Part shown: piece by piece, positions 52,159-62,566 of the stretch
Numbering within the stretch: the stretch's first letter is position 1
Layout of the letters: each line of letters starts with the position of its first letter
NCBI GenBank assembly: GCA_036417435.1
Contig: CM070903.1
Location: forward strand, 61,046,001-61,110,000
Source: Inia geoffrensis
Taxonomy: Eukaryota > Chordata > Mammalia > Artiodactyla > Iniidae
Direction of reading: 5' to 3'
DNA: 64,000 bases
The notes under the pieces: model-generated
What the model saw: the letters and a program-made list of their open reading frames with translations, nothing else
Told to the model about the DNA's origin: nothing
Database searches by the model: none
Made by a program: the position numbers and the translations under genes

Positions 52159-52377
52159 TGGGCTTCCCTGGTGGCGCAGTGGTTGAGAGTCTGCCTGCCG
52201 ATGCAGGGGACACGGGTTCGTGCCCCGGTCCGGGAAGATCCCACGTGCTGCAGAGCGGCTGGGCCCGTGAGCCATGGCCGCTGAGCCTGCGCGTGCGGAG
52301 CCTGTGCTCCGCAATGGGAGAGGCCACAGCAGTGAGAGGCCCGCGTACCGCAAAAAAAATAAAATAAAATAAAAAAT
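52159..52377 (+). repeat. CHR-2-type SINE (plus)
   Basis: Full body from 'gggcttccctggtggcgcag' to 'gcccgcgtaccgc' plus an (aaaat)n tail. A TSD is not evident (the flanks 'taaactgg' and 'aatactgg' are only similar). Confidence 0.94.
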
Positions 52378-52747
52378 ACTGGCATTATTAAACTCTTTCA
52401 ATCCAAAGAAGTGTGTGGCTTCTGGTTCAAAGAATAGACAGTCATTTTTTCTTCAGCCTATTCGTGTACACAACATTGAAGGAAAACACAGCTTATGCAA
52501 AGTTTTGCAGGACTAGGACAAGAACCTATCCTTTCTTGATTATCTTATTAGGTAATTTGTCCTTTAGCATGTATTATATATTTTAAAAATACACTCAATA
52601 TCTGACTTTCTGTGGAACTGGATTTGACTCTTTCCTCCTCAACTTTACATGATTATTTTCAAACATACAGAAATAGAATCACTGAACACTGGTATACCTG
52701 CCACAAAGATGCAATAATTGTTAACATTTTGCTATTTTGCTCTCTAT
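52378..52747. other. Intergenic, no feature
   Basis: Nothing recognised. Confidence 0.4.
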
Positions 52748-53010
52748 GTATTGTCTTAGTCCACTCAGACTGCCAAAACAAAAACACCACAGACTGTGTG
52801 GCTTAGACAACAAACATTTATTTCTCAGGGTTGTGGAGTCTGGGGAGCCCAAGCTCAAGACAACAGCAGATTCGGTGTCTGGTGGGAGCCGGCATCCTTT
52901 TCACAGACGGCAGGCAGTCTTCTTCACTGCATCCTCACACGGTGGAAGCAGACTACGCGTCAATGTATGAATTTGGGGGGACACATCCATTCTCTGGCAT
53001 CTATCTTTGT
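52748..53010 (-). repeat. MaLR (MLT1-type) LTR (minus)
   Basis: 'tcttagtccactcagactgc', 'accacagactgtgtggctta', 'agattcggtgtctggtggga', 'catcctcacacggtggaagc' and 'tgtatgaatttggggggaca' are the complement of an MLT1-class LTR. Non-coding. Confidence 0.88.
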
Positions 53011-53297
53011 TGAAGCATTTGAAATTGCAGACATCATGACACTTCACTCCTAAATACTCGAGCACAAATTTTCTAATAATAAAGACATTCTTCAACATAA
53101 CCAAAAGTATTAATTATCCATAAACGAATATCAATAAATTTATCTATGTCATTCGTTATTTTGTAACACTAGCTCTAATAAACGTTTCATATTCAATATT
53201 CCTCAATTGTTCTAGAAATGTCTTTTATAGCTTTTTTGGAACTAGCATCTGCAACAACATTCAATAGCTTTTTATCAATAACTTCAATTGCTTATTT

Positions 53298-53613
53298 AAA
53301 AAATTTTTTTTATTTTTTACATCTTTATTGGAGTATAATTGCTTTACAATGGTGTGTTAGTTTCTGCTTTATAACAAAGTGGATGTTATACATATACATA
53401 TGTTCCCATATCTCTTCCCTCTTGCATCTCCCTCCCTTCCACCCTCCCTATCCCACCCCTCCAGGCGGTCACAAAGCACCGCACCAAGCTGATCTCCCTG
53501 TGCTATGTGGCTGCTTCCCACTAGCTATCTGCCTTACATTTGGTAGTTTATATATGTCCATGCCTCTCTCTCTGTCACAGCTTACCCTTCTCCCTCCCCA
53601 TATCCGCAAGTCC
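53298..53613 (-). mobile_element. 5'-truncated L1 3' UTR (minus)
   Basis: 316 bp of L1 3' UTR only. The TSD attgcttattt occurs at 53287-53297 and 53614-53624. It lies about 250 bp upstream of the GRAMD1C CpG island. Confidence 0.92.
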
Positions 53614-53884
53614 ATTGCTTATTTGAAGGAACAGCCCTTGCCATGCAATTCACTTTTCCTGCACATTGGAGCAGGGTACGTATAAATGAGAAGCAGAGTG
53701 GAGGCTTTTTGAGGAGTGACTTGTGCCTAGAAGCCACTTCACGGTAGGCACTTGAGTTTGAGGTTGGGAGGTAGGTAAGGACAGGGACTCATCCTGATTC
53801 CTAGCAAAGATAGGCCTGCCGGCTAACAAATTAACATTACATACTGGGGTGGGGGTGTGTGTGGAGGGGGCGAGTCGTGAATGG

Positions 53885-53898
53885 CCGCCAGAGGGCGC
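53885..53898 (+). promoter_or_regulatory. CTCF-like binding motif
   Basis: 'ccgccagagggcgc' matches the CTCF core consensus (CCNNYAGRKGGCR-type) at essentially every informative base. It lies at the left edge of the CpG island, between ATP6V1A and GRAMD1C. Occupancy is inference. Confidence 0.65.
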
Positions 53899-54064
53899 AA
53901 GACGCGCCGACGGGACCCAAGGTGGCACTCGGAGGACGGGCGGGAGGGACGCGCACGGCCAGGAGCCCGGGGCGCGCGCCGGGGGGCCGCGGGGAGTGCG
54001 CCTGCAGCCCCCTCCCCGCGGCGGGGCGCGCGTGCGCGGTACCTCGGCGGCGGAGGGATCCGCG

Positions 54065-54091
54065 ATGGAAGGCGCTCTGATGGTCCGCCAG
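54065..54091 (+). CDS. GRAMD1C: GRAMD1C exon 1 (first coding exon)
   Basis: ATG at 54065, nine codons (MEGALMVRQ), then the donor GTAAGC at 54092. The N-terminus matches human GRAMD1C (as I recall, MEGAPTVRQ), and joining to exon 2 keeps phase 0. GRAMD1C (Aster-C) is an ER membrane protein with a GRAM domain that senses plasma-membrane lipid and a VASt/ASTER domain that carries sterol; this exon lies before both. The in-frame ATG 15 nt downstream (54080) gives only MVRQ, so 54065 is preferred. Confidence 0.9.
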
Positions 54092-55080
54092 GTAAGCGGC
54101 AGCGCGCTGCGATGAGTTCCCAAGCGGGGGATGTACCCGGCAGTTTTCTTCACGAAGGTAGTTTGAACCCTCTCAGATTATGAAAATTATTTCGTCTTTT
54201 TCCTTTTCTTGGTGCTTTTTAGAGTAATTTGGCAAGTTGTTACCGAGGAAACCGTGTCCTGTGCTTCCTGGGAGCCTTTCCTTCTGCGCGGTGGTGGGAA
54301 GATCTGCTTGTTTGTGGGCGTGGAACGCTGGCATTTGGTCCCGAGATGTCCTAGTCCGGACGCCCCAGCCTAAGGCCCCACTGTCATGATTCCGACCTGG
54401 GATCACGTCGATCCAGTCTCACGCCATTCCCTTAACTTTGAGCTCTTGATAAAAGGGCTGAGACCTATAGATAGTTTAAATCACTGTGCAGTCAACTACG
54501 TTTTTGGTTTCAGCTAGTTTTATTTGTTTACTACTTTATTTGATTAATGGAAGAACTTGCTGATTAATCTCTAGGGTGAAAGCCCACTTTTGTTGCAGGA
54601 GTACCTGCATTTCTGAACACTATCCTCATTGCTTTTACCTTGGCTGTGTGTGTGTATTTTACTTTTAGAGAGTTGCAGTCAGTGCAGTCCCTTTTAATCG
54701 AGAGCATTTTATAGTTTATAAAACGGCAGAGGCACTCAAATAATTGTTGGATGAACAAATAAATGAATGTGCTATGTCAGTTGATTCTCAAAACATTACT
54801 ACGAAATAGGCCAGGTAGATATTTATGGACCAAAGCAGTCACTCATTCAGCTATGTCCCTGGCACTGCGTGTTTGGGATAAATGGGGAGCAACACAGACG
54901 TGATCCCTGCTCTCAATGAGCTTATTGTCTAGACTAGAGAGCATTGTTACCCAGACTGTGGAGTGGAGAAAACAGATTTAGAGAGGTTGAGCGACTGCAA
55001 GTGACCGCGTAGCTAATACCTTAGAGAGCTAGGATTCTGCTGTGTCCACTCTGTAAAGCCAGAATGGACTCCTACCCAAC
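54092..55080. other. GRAMD1C intron 1, 5' part
   Basis: GC falls quickly after 54120. The stretch 54770-55040 has MIR-like text ('gagaaaacagatttagagag', 'agctaataccttagagagct'). No gene is seen. Confidence 0.5.
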
Positions 55081-55430
55081 ATTTGATTTGGAGAGAGAAA
55101 CTGACGATGCCACACACACACACCGTGAAGAGGTTTATTACTTTTATTTAAAGGCTTATTACTTATTACTTATATATGTACATAGTGAAGAGGGAAGAGC
55201 AGGACAGTCTCCTCAAGAAGATCCAAAATGATTTGAAAGGGCAAGGGAAGGAGGCTGGCTCTGGGCTTTTATTGTGGTTAGGGGGTGGGGTCAGGGGTTC
55301 TTGTGTGCCTACAGGGTCTTGCTTGGTTTGACTCTCCCACCCACACCAAAAGATAGAGCACGCAGGCTTTATTATTTTTTTTTACCAACTTGCCCATTTG
55401 AGGGACAGAGAGGAAGAAGGACGGGGTGAG
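55081..55430. repeat. Repeat-like block, possibly ERV 3' flank or LTR
   Basis: Begins with a short CA run (55114-55123), then 'ttattacttttatttaaagg', G-rich text and an AT-rich part. Its position just beyond the ERV integrase remnant would suit a 3' LTR of the antisense provirus, but I cannot pair it with a second LTR. Confidence 0.3.
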
Positions 55431-57955
55431 GCCTAAAAACTGTCGGCAGGCAAACTTAAAAATATTAAATGAGACTGTTTACAATTCACCGTTGGTGTCT
55501 GACTGATGACTGAAATGTACCATTTTTCACTGAGTTTAATTTTGAACTTGTTTAAGCCATCATGGCTGTGGTATGAGGGCTGCAGCCTGAAGTCAGTAAG
55601 GAAAATGTAAGTTCCATGGAATGCCTTGTTCCAGAGCCCAATGATGTGTATTTTGAGAAATAAAATGAGTACCTTGGTCACTATTAGTAATGTCTGGAAC
55701 TCTTAATAGGCATAAGGAGTGTCTTGGTGAGGCCTTTTATTGTGGCTTTAGTATATGTATAGACACGTGGACCGTCATTTATATTTTGAGTATCTGAAAG
55801 CAAGAGAGTTCCAGAGTTCTTTACTCCAAATGGTACAACTCCTAGGCAATGGCCCAAGAGTCTGTGAAAATGTGCAGATGGAGCCGATTGTTGGCCAGAG
55901 CATTCAGTGTTAAGAAAACTGTGGGAATTTCAGCCAGTTGTGCTGACCTCTGGGTCCTTTCCTTCATCAGGGACATCCTGGTTAAGGGATGAAAAGCAGT
56001 AGGTCTCCAGTGAGCTCCAGCATGTGTAGGGGTCGTGATGCTGTCCACTGAACAGCAAGTTTGTCCATCAGACTTAAGATGGGAGTTAGAAGTGTTGAAC
56101 TCCTATTGCTTTCACTCAGTTGAATCCAAACTGGTCTCCAGGTATTCAAGGGGTTCGGGAGAGGGGTGACCTCTTCTAGCACCATGACATCTGAATGAGA
56201 ACAGGTGAGGGCCATGTCTGCCTGTAGGTGGGATATGCCAGAGGACCCAGATTTGCTTCTATCCTGCAGCAAGGAGACCTTGGTGGCTATGCTGAGCTTG
56301 CAAGGTGTTGCTTCCAGGACCCAAGGCATAATGGGCAACTGGGTATGGAGGGTCATAGGCTCAGGGCTTGTGAGAGCCCCTACTTCTAGGAGGGTCCAGT
56401 GTGCCGTCAGTCATTGCTGTTTAAATGGCATATTGTGTGGAGGTGAGGAGAGAGTTTCTTGCATCAGAAGCCAGTGGACAACTTATGGACACTGTGGGTG
56501 GTCCAGAGACTCCAGGAGTCATGAAAAGAGGCTGCTAAAGTCTCTACGGTGAAGGATTCTTTGTGTGTTTATATGTGTGTTTGTGTGTGGGGTTTTTTGT
56601 GTGTGGGGGGATAGGGGGAGGAAGTAGCACTGTTGGGAGTGTCTGTTATATTATAATTTTGACAAATTTTAGAATCTTTTTTGGGAATCCACCTATTAAG
56701 GGTGGATTGACCTGCAAGTAACAGCATAAACAGGCTTAAGTAAAATTTGTAAATGAGTAATATATAGCCTCCAGTATCCAAAAGGACCTAAAAGATGTTG
56801 GATTTTGTTTTTTTTAATTTATTTTATTCAAGTATAGTTGATGTACAAAGTTGTGTTAATTTCTGCTGTACAGCAAAGTGATATATACATTCTTTTTCAT
56901 ATTCTTTTCCATTATGGTTTATCACAGGATATTGAATATATATTGTTCCTTGTTGGACTTGTTTTAATGTTGCCCCTTGACATTGTAAGGGGTGGAGTGG
57001 CCCTTGGTTTACCAAATAGTTTTCACGAATGTAAACAAGGTAGCAGGCCTTACACTATGTGTGGGGCAATGACCCATCCTCTTTTCATGAGTATTTGTAC
57101 GTCCTGAATGGGTGTGTCAAAAGAATGTCCTCAGAGGAGGATGTAATCAATGTAACATCATACCTGTGCTCCTGGAGAGAATTGGATGCAGTTACCTATA
57201 AAGGTTGTATGTGGTGGCAAGGCTTTTGAGATACCTTATGGGTAGCCAGGTAAAGGTATATCATGTCCCTCTGGAGGGGAAGGCAAACTGTGGCTGAGAG
57301 GTCACTGAACAGAACATATTTGTCAAAATTATCAAAATATTTACCAGTTTCTGATTGGATGGTGTCAGTAATTTTAGTAGTATTGGGTAGAGGGGCCTTC
57401 ATGGGTAGGACCATAGCATCAGGGATACTGTAATCAACTGTGGGGCACTATGCATTTTTCCATCTTTACCAGGCCACATTGGGCTGTTAAATGGAGAAGC
57501 AATAGGGTTAATCACTCTTTCACTAATTAGGTCTTATATAATCTCAATCTTTGAAGGCCCTGTTTTATTTTACATTGAGCTATGTTAGCTATTTTAACTA
57601 GGGGTTGAGGGGTGGTCCATAGGGTCTGACTTTTATAAAAGCGTTTTGTAAGTCCCAAAGACTTGATATAAATTTATTACGCATTGGGTCAGAGCATCCT
57701 TTGCCACTACAGGATATTTTAGGGCAATGTGTTCTATGACCAGGGAGAATTTAGGCAAGATAGTAGTGCTGGTAGTTAAGGTGAGACATACCTGTTTGTT
57801 GTCTATTTTATGTTGAGGAATTCCTCTAAGATTATAGAGGGTAACTTGTTTAAATTTAGTTCCTTAGTTCTTCAGGTGTAACTGTAGTTTGAGCCCAGTA
57901 TTGATTAGAGCCATGAAGATTTGCCATTCAATGCATTTCAGCAAATGTTGAAGTT
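55431..57955 (-). mobile_element. Decayed endogenous retrovirus pol region (minus)
   Basis: Read on the minus strand the pol order is recognisable. An RT N-terminal SPFNSP-type block lies near 57472-57500. The RT block with LPN and ITDTIQ-like text is at 57340-57414. A Y-x-D-D region at 57135-57158 reads Y-I-D-Y, so one active-site Asp is lost. An RNase H-like TDSW motif is near 55855-55870. Integrase-like text (WALEQGIPW-type) is near 55590-55640. Stops and frameshifts break every block, and an L1 scrap interrupts it at 56805-56960. It cannot encode a working enzyme. Class is uncertain. Confidence 0.7.
56805..56960 (-). repeat. L1 3'-end scrap (minus) inside the ERV
   Basis: 'atttattttattcaagtata', 'gttgatgtacaaagttgtgt', 'gctgtacagcaaagtgatat' is L1 3' UTR complement, splitting the ERV between its RT and RNase H blocks. 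Confidence 0.85.
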
Positions 57956-57964
57956 CATTCAAAA

Positions 57965-58105
57965 CCTATGCTAAATCCCACTCCTGTGCATATATCTAGA
58001 GAAAAGATACATACCCCAATGTTCATAGCAGCACTATTTACAATAGCCAAGACATGGAAGCAACCTAAGTGTCCATCGACAGAGGAATGGGTAAAGGAGA
58101 TGTGG

Positions 58106-58157
<52 letters not shown>

Positions 58158-58600
58158 GGAATATTACTCAGCCATAAAAAAGAATGAAATCATGCCATTT
58201 GCAGTAACATGGATGGACCTAGAAATTATCATAGTAGGTGAAGTAAGTCAAGGACAAAAATCATACGACGCCACTGATATGTAGAATCTTAAAAAAAATG
58301 ATATAAATGAACTTATTTACGAAACAGAAAGAGACTCAGAGACACAGAAAACAACCTTATGGTTACCAGAGGGGATGGTGTGGGGGGAGAGGTAAATTAG
58401 GAGTTTGGGATTAACATGTGCACACTACTATATATAAAACAGATAAACAACAAGGACCTACTGATGTTGAATATCTTGTAATAACCTATAATGGAGAAGA
58501 ATCTGAAAAAGAATATATATTTAGAACTGAATCACTTTGCCGTACACCTGAAACTGACACAACATTGTAAATTAACTATACTTCAATAAAAAGAATGGTT
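57965..58600 (+). mobile_element. 5'-truncated L1 3' end (plus)
   Basis: From 'aatcccactcctgtgcatat' through 'atggaatattactcagccat' to 'tgtaaattaactatacttca' and 'ataaaaa'. It is inserted at the upstream (5') side of the antisense ERV pol remnant. It contains a long CA array. Confidence 0.92.
58111..58155. repeat. (AC)22 microsatellite
   Basis: 45 bp of pure AC at the spot where sister L1 copies read tatatatgtacaatgg. Purity suggests it is polymorphic. Confidence 0.97.
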
Positions 58601-59255
58601 ATAGATTTTTTAAAAACCCCATGCTGTAGACGTATGAAAGCCAATCTTTACCTTTTGTTGTATAAATTATTTTAATGGCGTTTTGAATTTCCAACTGCAT
58701 CAAATTGTGGACCTCTGTTTCAATTTTGTTTTGTTTTGTTTTTGGTTTGTTTCTTCTCCCTGTATCCAGCCCTGTTGGTTTCTTTTTCTCTCTCTCTCTT
58801 TGATGGTTAGTGAATGTACTTCCTGTGGAGGGGGGTCCTCTGTATCCTTTCATATTTGTAAATTTCTTCCTCCAGAGAACCTCAAATCAGTATCACCAGG
58901 GTTAGGGGCTTCCCCCATGGCAGTGGTTACTTCATGGAGTTTAGGAAACTCCAGGTGAAGTTGTGTTTAAATTACCCCTTTACTGTGCTACATGGGTGCT
59001 GTGGGAGCTTTTCCCTGTAACCCTGAGGATCAGCATTTTTGTTAAAAGAGGCATAGGTGGTGACTGCAGTAGTGGCAGCAGTGTTTAAGAGTCCTGGTGA
59101 GCTTTGTGGTCTTATGATGGATGCCGCTCCACCCCCGCCCCTTTTTTTTTAAACTCAATAGTGACTGCTTTTTCATGAGTGACCACCCCATGGGCCAATA
59201 TCTTGCATAGGGTATAACCTTTCCCCGAAGCACTCTATAGGTTGAGGCCAGTGCC
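58601..59255 (-). repeat. Possible 5' continuation of the ERV (minus)
   Basis: On the minus strand, Pro/Gly-rich broken frames (58599-58960) lie where gag/protease would be expected upstream of the RT. No motif is clear enough for a firm call. Confidence 0.3.
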
Positions 59256-59765
59256 TGGTTGAGACATCTGATTCATTTATTTTATTTCTTCATGTTTGTA
59301 TAAATCAGAGTTAATTTACCAATTTCCCTACCAATGGACAGTAAGGTTTCCACTTTCTTAGTATTACAAACATTGTTAACTTCATGTACATTAAATTGCT
59401 GTGTTGTAGTACATGTATACCCATCTTAGACCCTACTAGGCATTGCAAATTATTCTCCAAAGAGAGAATGGTTAACTCCCGTTACTTTTTTTTTTTTTTT
59501 TTTCTGTTTAATTGTTCCTCTAGCTGACTATGAACTTCTGGTTCACTCTAGTACCAGCTAAACTACCTAATAAATAGTAGTAGTTGGAAAATATATGTTG
59601 TATGTATAAACATATGAACTATAGAAGCAAAAACATATTAATTACTCTTTTCTAAAAGCTTAAATATTGTCCTTTTGTATTAATTTGAGTATTTTGAACA
59701 TTAACTGTTTTCTTTTTAAAATGGGGCATTTCTCTGTAAGTAGTTTGTTTGATACTCGTTTCCAG
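59256..59765. other. GRAMD1C intron 1, 3' part
   Basis: AT-rich, with a T-run at about 59486-59503. 59270-59470 resembles an old LINE fragment. Acceptor 'gatactcgtttccag' ends it. Confidence 0.45.
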
Positions 59766-59898
59766 GTAATAAATGAAAGGGATTCAAGCTTTGCTGCTGA
59801 GTTACAGGAAGAGTTAGAGGAAAATCTTAGTCCAGTTGTGGATGAGAATAATATAGTGTCAGCTACAAAACAGGGGCCAAATTTACATAACTGGAGTG
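59766..59898 (+). CDS. GRAMD1C: GRAMD1C exon 2 (3' boundary uncertain)
   Basis: Starts after the AG at 59764-59765. The text VINERDSSFAAELQEELEE, then ENNIV and KQGPNLHNWSGDW aligns with the human N-terminal acidic segment ahead of the GRAM domain. The homology ends at 59906, where human continues into FWIS, and no GT follows there. The nearest donors are two identical GTGACT sites at 59899 and 59919. The first leaves phase 1 within the Gly codon and could rebuild GDW from the next exon; the second would add unrelated residues. The start is firm and the end is not. Confidence 0.75.
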
Positions 59899-59939
59899 GT
59901 GACTGGACCACTATAGTGGTGACTGACTATATTTTCTTT

Positions 59940-61220
59940 CTTATATCTTCATTTTAATCTTAAATGCAAGATTTCTTTGTCTATAGCAAGTCTTATTTAT
60001 AATATTTTCTTATTTACTTCTAGACTTCAGATATTTAAGTTTTAATCCAAAGTCCGAAAGACATTTCTGATTATGCTGTCCTTTGGCCACTAGAATGCAG
60101 TGTTGTGGCCACTGCATTGTGATGCAGTGATGGAGTAGAATTATCTGCTTCAGTTTCCCTGGGAGAAAACTACACCACAGAAATGGATTCCACTTACATT
60201 GTTGTGCCTTATATTGGCAAGAGACTAATATCATACAGAAACTGTATTTCTCAGTGTTACTGAGAAACCAGCCACTTTACATAATTTTGATTTAAAGAAT
60301 TAGTTCCTGGACCTAAAAGGAGGTTTAACAATGTCTGACCTGTAGTGTGTAATGATTATAGGATAGGTTTTAAAGGTAGGAGTTTCATATTCTTTTTGCC
60401 CTGTGTTCACCTGGTTGGATATCCTGGATACGCTTCAGGTTTCCCCAGTGTAAAATGAGACTCCTGCTTGTTGATTAGGAGCACAGAGTCTTTGGTAAAT
60501 ACAACATTTCTGTTACCATATGAATGCCAGCAGTTATTATTTTAAAGGGCTCATTCTAAATCTAGCAATTCCTATGAGAGTTATGAGCCATTTGATAGAA
60601 TCTGGTGTAATGCAACTGTAAGTGAAATTTACATAAGATTCTAAGGCATATGTAGTTCCAATACTAATTCATTAGAAAGCTCGCCTCTTGAGGATTAAGG
60701 TGTACTTGGTAGCAGAATTTCTTATAATTTTAGACTAGATTAAGAAAAAACAATATTAACAGGTTATAAGGATCAGTTTAAGCACCATTATTCCGTTCAT
60801 AATTAGCAGCTCATTTATTGAATGCTATTGAATCTTAGCATAAATAACAGGTTCTTACTGCCCATTAAAAATTTTAACATATTTTTTTTGGAATCATATC
60901 CTAAGGAAAATATTTAATTGCTAAGAAATATACTAAAATAGCTACATATCCTAAAAATCATGTCACCTATATTGATTATATTATTTTTGGTCACATTTTG
61001 AGGAAGTTTATGACTGCTGTAGTGTTTTCACCCTTCTGCACTGTGATTTTTACAGCTTATGTTATAGTTTGGAAAACCTTTATAGCTCCAAGTGTTATCT
61101 ACAGGGCTAGACTGTAGCAGTTCTTGTGGCAGACTTAAAACAACAAAAAAGGCTAAAGCAAGAGAAGGAAAAAGCAAAGGAAAGAGAGGATTTAGGAATA
61201 GAAGGAGAGGGAAAAATAGA
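59940..61220. other. GRAMD1C intron 2, no gene seen
   Basis: AT-rich, no further GRAMD1C exon found. An A/G-rich stretch at 61140-61210 is low-complexity. Confidence 0.5.
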
Positions 61221-61224
61221 GGTA

Positions 61225-61408
61225 TGTGTTCTAGAGCTTTGCTACTCTTTAAGTTTAGTATGTGGAGCTAGCAGACTTGGCATTACCTGATTAGAAATGC
61301 AGAATCAGGGGCCCAACCTCAGACCTACTGAATCAGAATCTTCACTTTCACAGGAATTCCAGGTGATTTGTACGCACATTCAAGTTTGAGAAGAACTGAT
61401 TTAGAGTG
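61225..61408 (+). repeat. MER5A-type hAT fragment
   Basis: 'attagaaatgcagaatcagg', 'ggcccaacctcagacctact', 'gaatcagaatcttcactttc' and 'tttgagaagaactgattta' follow the MER5A consensus order. Confidence 0.88.
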
Positions 61409-62329
61409 TCGAATGTTCACTTTGGCTCAGTTTAAGTTTCTGTGATGATTGCAAACACTTTATTTTGAGGACTTTTTATATGAATGCACATGGAATAGAT
61501 TTAGAGACAAATACAACATCTCAGAAGTCTTTCTGACTTTTCCAGAGGTCACTTATCCAGAAACTAGAACTATTAGAACTTAGAAGCAAACAAAACCAAA
61601 AAAGAACCTGAAGAGCGAAATCAGAGTTCATGCGGATGAATCTTGTAAAAGGAGAATCCCTAAGCCTTCATCTGGAATTTCTTTAATGTATTTTTTGACA
61701 TGTTTTTTTATAAGCCTAAATAAGTAGGTTCCCATTGTGTAATTGAGTAGGCTATTGGAGATGGGAATTATTTGGTGATGACACATGGACAGTAGCAGGA
61801 AGTGATAGCAGAAGCTCAAAAAGTGTAGGAACTTGGGCCTCTCAACGTGGAGGCCCAAGGTCTATGCAGATCATTGACTCTAATACAGCACTGTAGCTGG
61901 TAAAAATGGTTAAGAAGTCTGGAAAATAAATAATGCATTTTTTTTCCCTCAGCCGTTTTAAATCCATATGCTTCTACCACTCTACTCTACCACGTTGCCA
62001 TTTTCATGTTCTCCCGGCAATAAAGTAGGAATTGAATGAATACAGTAAGATGGCAGAGTTCACCGAGAGATCCAAAAGTAACAGAACGAAGACCAGTAGC
62101 ATACCAGGAAAATATTCATGAGGCACATGACTGGGTAGTTAAGCAAAGAATTAGTAGAGTGTCAGAGCCGTTTCACTGAAACGCCCAAGGAACTTAGTTT
62201 TGCGCCTTTTCACTTGGGGAAAGTTTCTACCAAAAAGGATTGAGCACTTTGTAAACTTTTGGTATTTAAAGTGTTAAGCCCCAGGGAACTGAAAACTTCA
62301 CTTATGTGGAATATCTCATATATTCTGGC
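61409..62329. other. GRAMD1C intron 2, no feature
   Basis: Nothing recognised. Confidence 0.45.
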
Positions 62330-62344
62330 CCGGCTAACTCTATT

Positions 62345-62551
62345 TTTTTTTTTTTTTTTGCGGTATGCGGGCCTCTCACTGTTGTGGCCTCTCCCGTTGC
62401 GGAGCACAGGCTCCGGACGCGCAGGCTCAGCGGCCATGGCTCACGGGCCCAGCCGCTCCGCGGCATGTGGGATCTTCCCAGACCGGGGCACGAACCCGCA
62501 TCCCCTGCATCGGCAGGCGGACTCTCAACCACTGCGCCACCAGGGAAGCCC
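62345..62551 (-). repeat. CHR-2-type SINE (minus)
   Basis: A clean full body after a long T-run. The perfect 15-bp TSD ccggctaactctatt occurs at 62330-62344 and 62552-62566. It looks recently inserted. Confidence 0.96.
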
Positions 62552-62566
62552 CCGGCTAACTCTATT

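Larger units (their letters stand above)
53860..54120 (+). promoter_or_regulatory. GRAMD1C: CpG-island promoter of GRAMD1C
   Basis: The only CpG-dense block in the window apart from SINE bodies: GC-rich with many CG dinucleotides, no TATA box, and an NRF-1-like palindrome 'gcgcgcgtgcgcgg' near 54025-54040 just before the first coding exon. The transcription start is not fixed by the sequence but should lie within about 53900-54060. Confidence 0.85.

Noticed and set aside
53650..54153. A 167-codon minus-strand frame through the GRAMD1C CpG island
   Set aside because: High GC lowers stop frequency. The plus strand carries the real first exon, and no known protein is recognised on the minus strand. 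A divergent transcript is possible but unsupported.
58111..58155. Regular repeat as a possible CRISPR-like array
   Set aside because: A simple AC microsatellite inside an L1. CRISPR arrays do not occur in vertebrate nuclear DNA, and there are no spacers.
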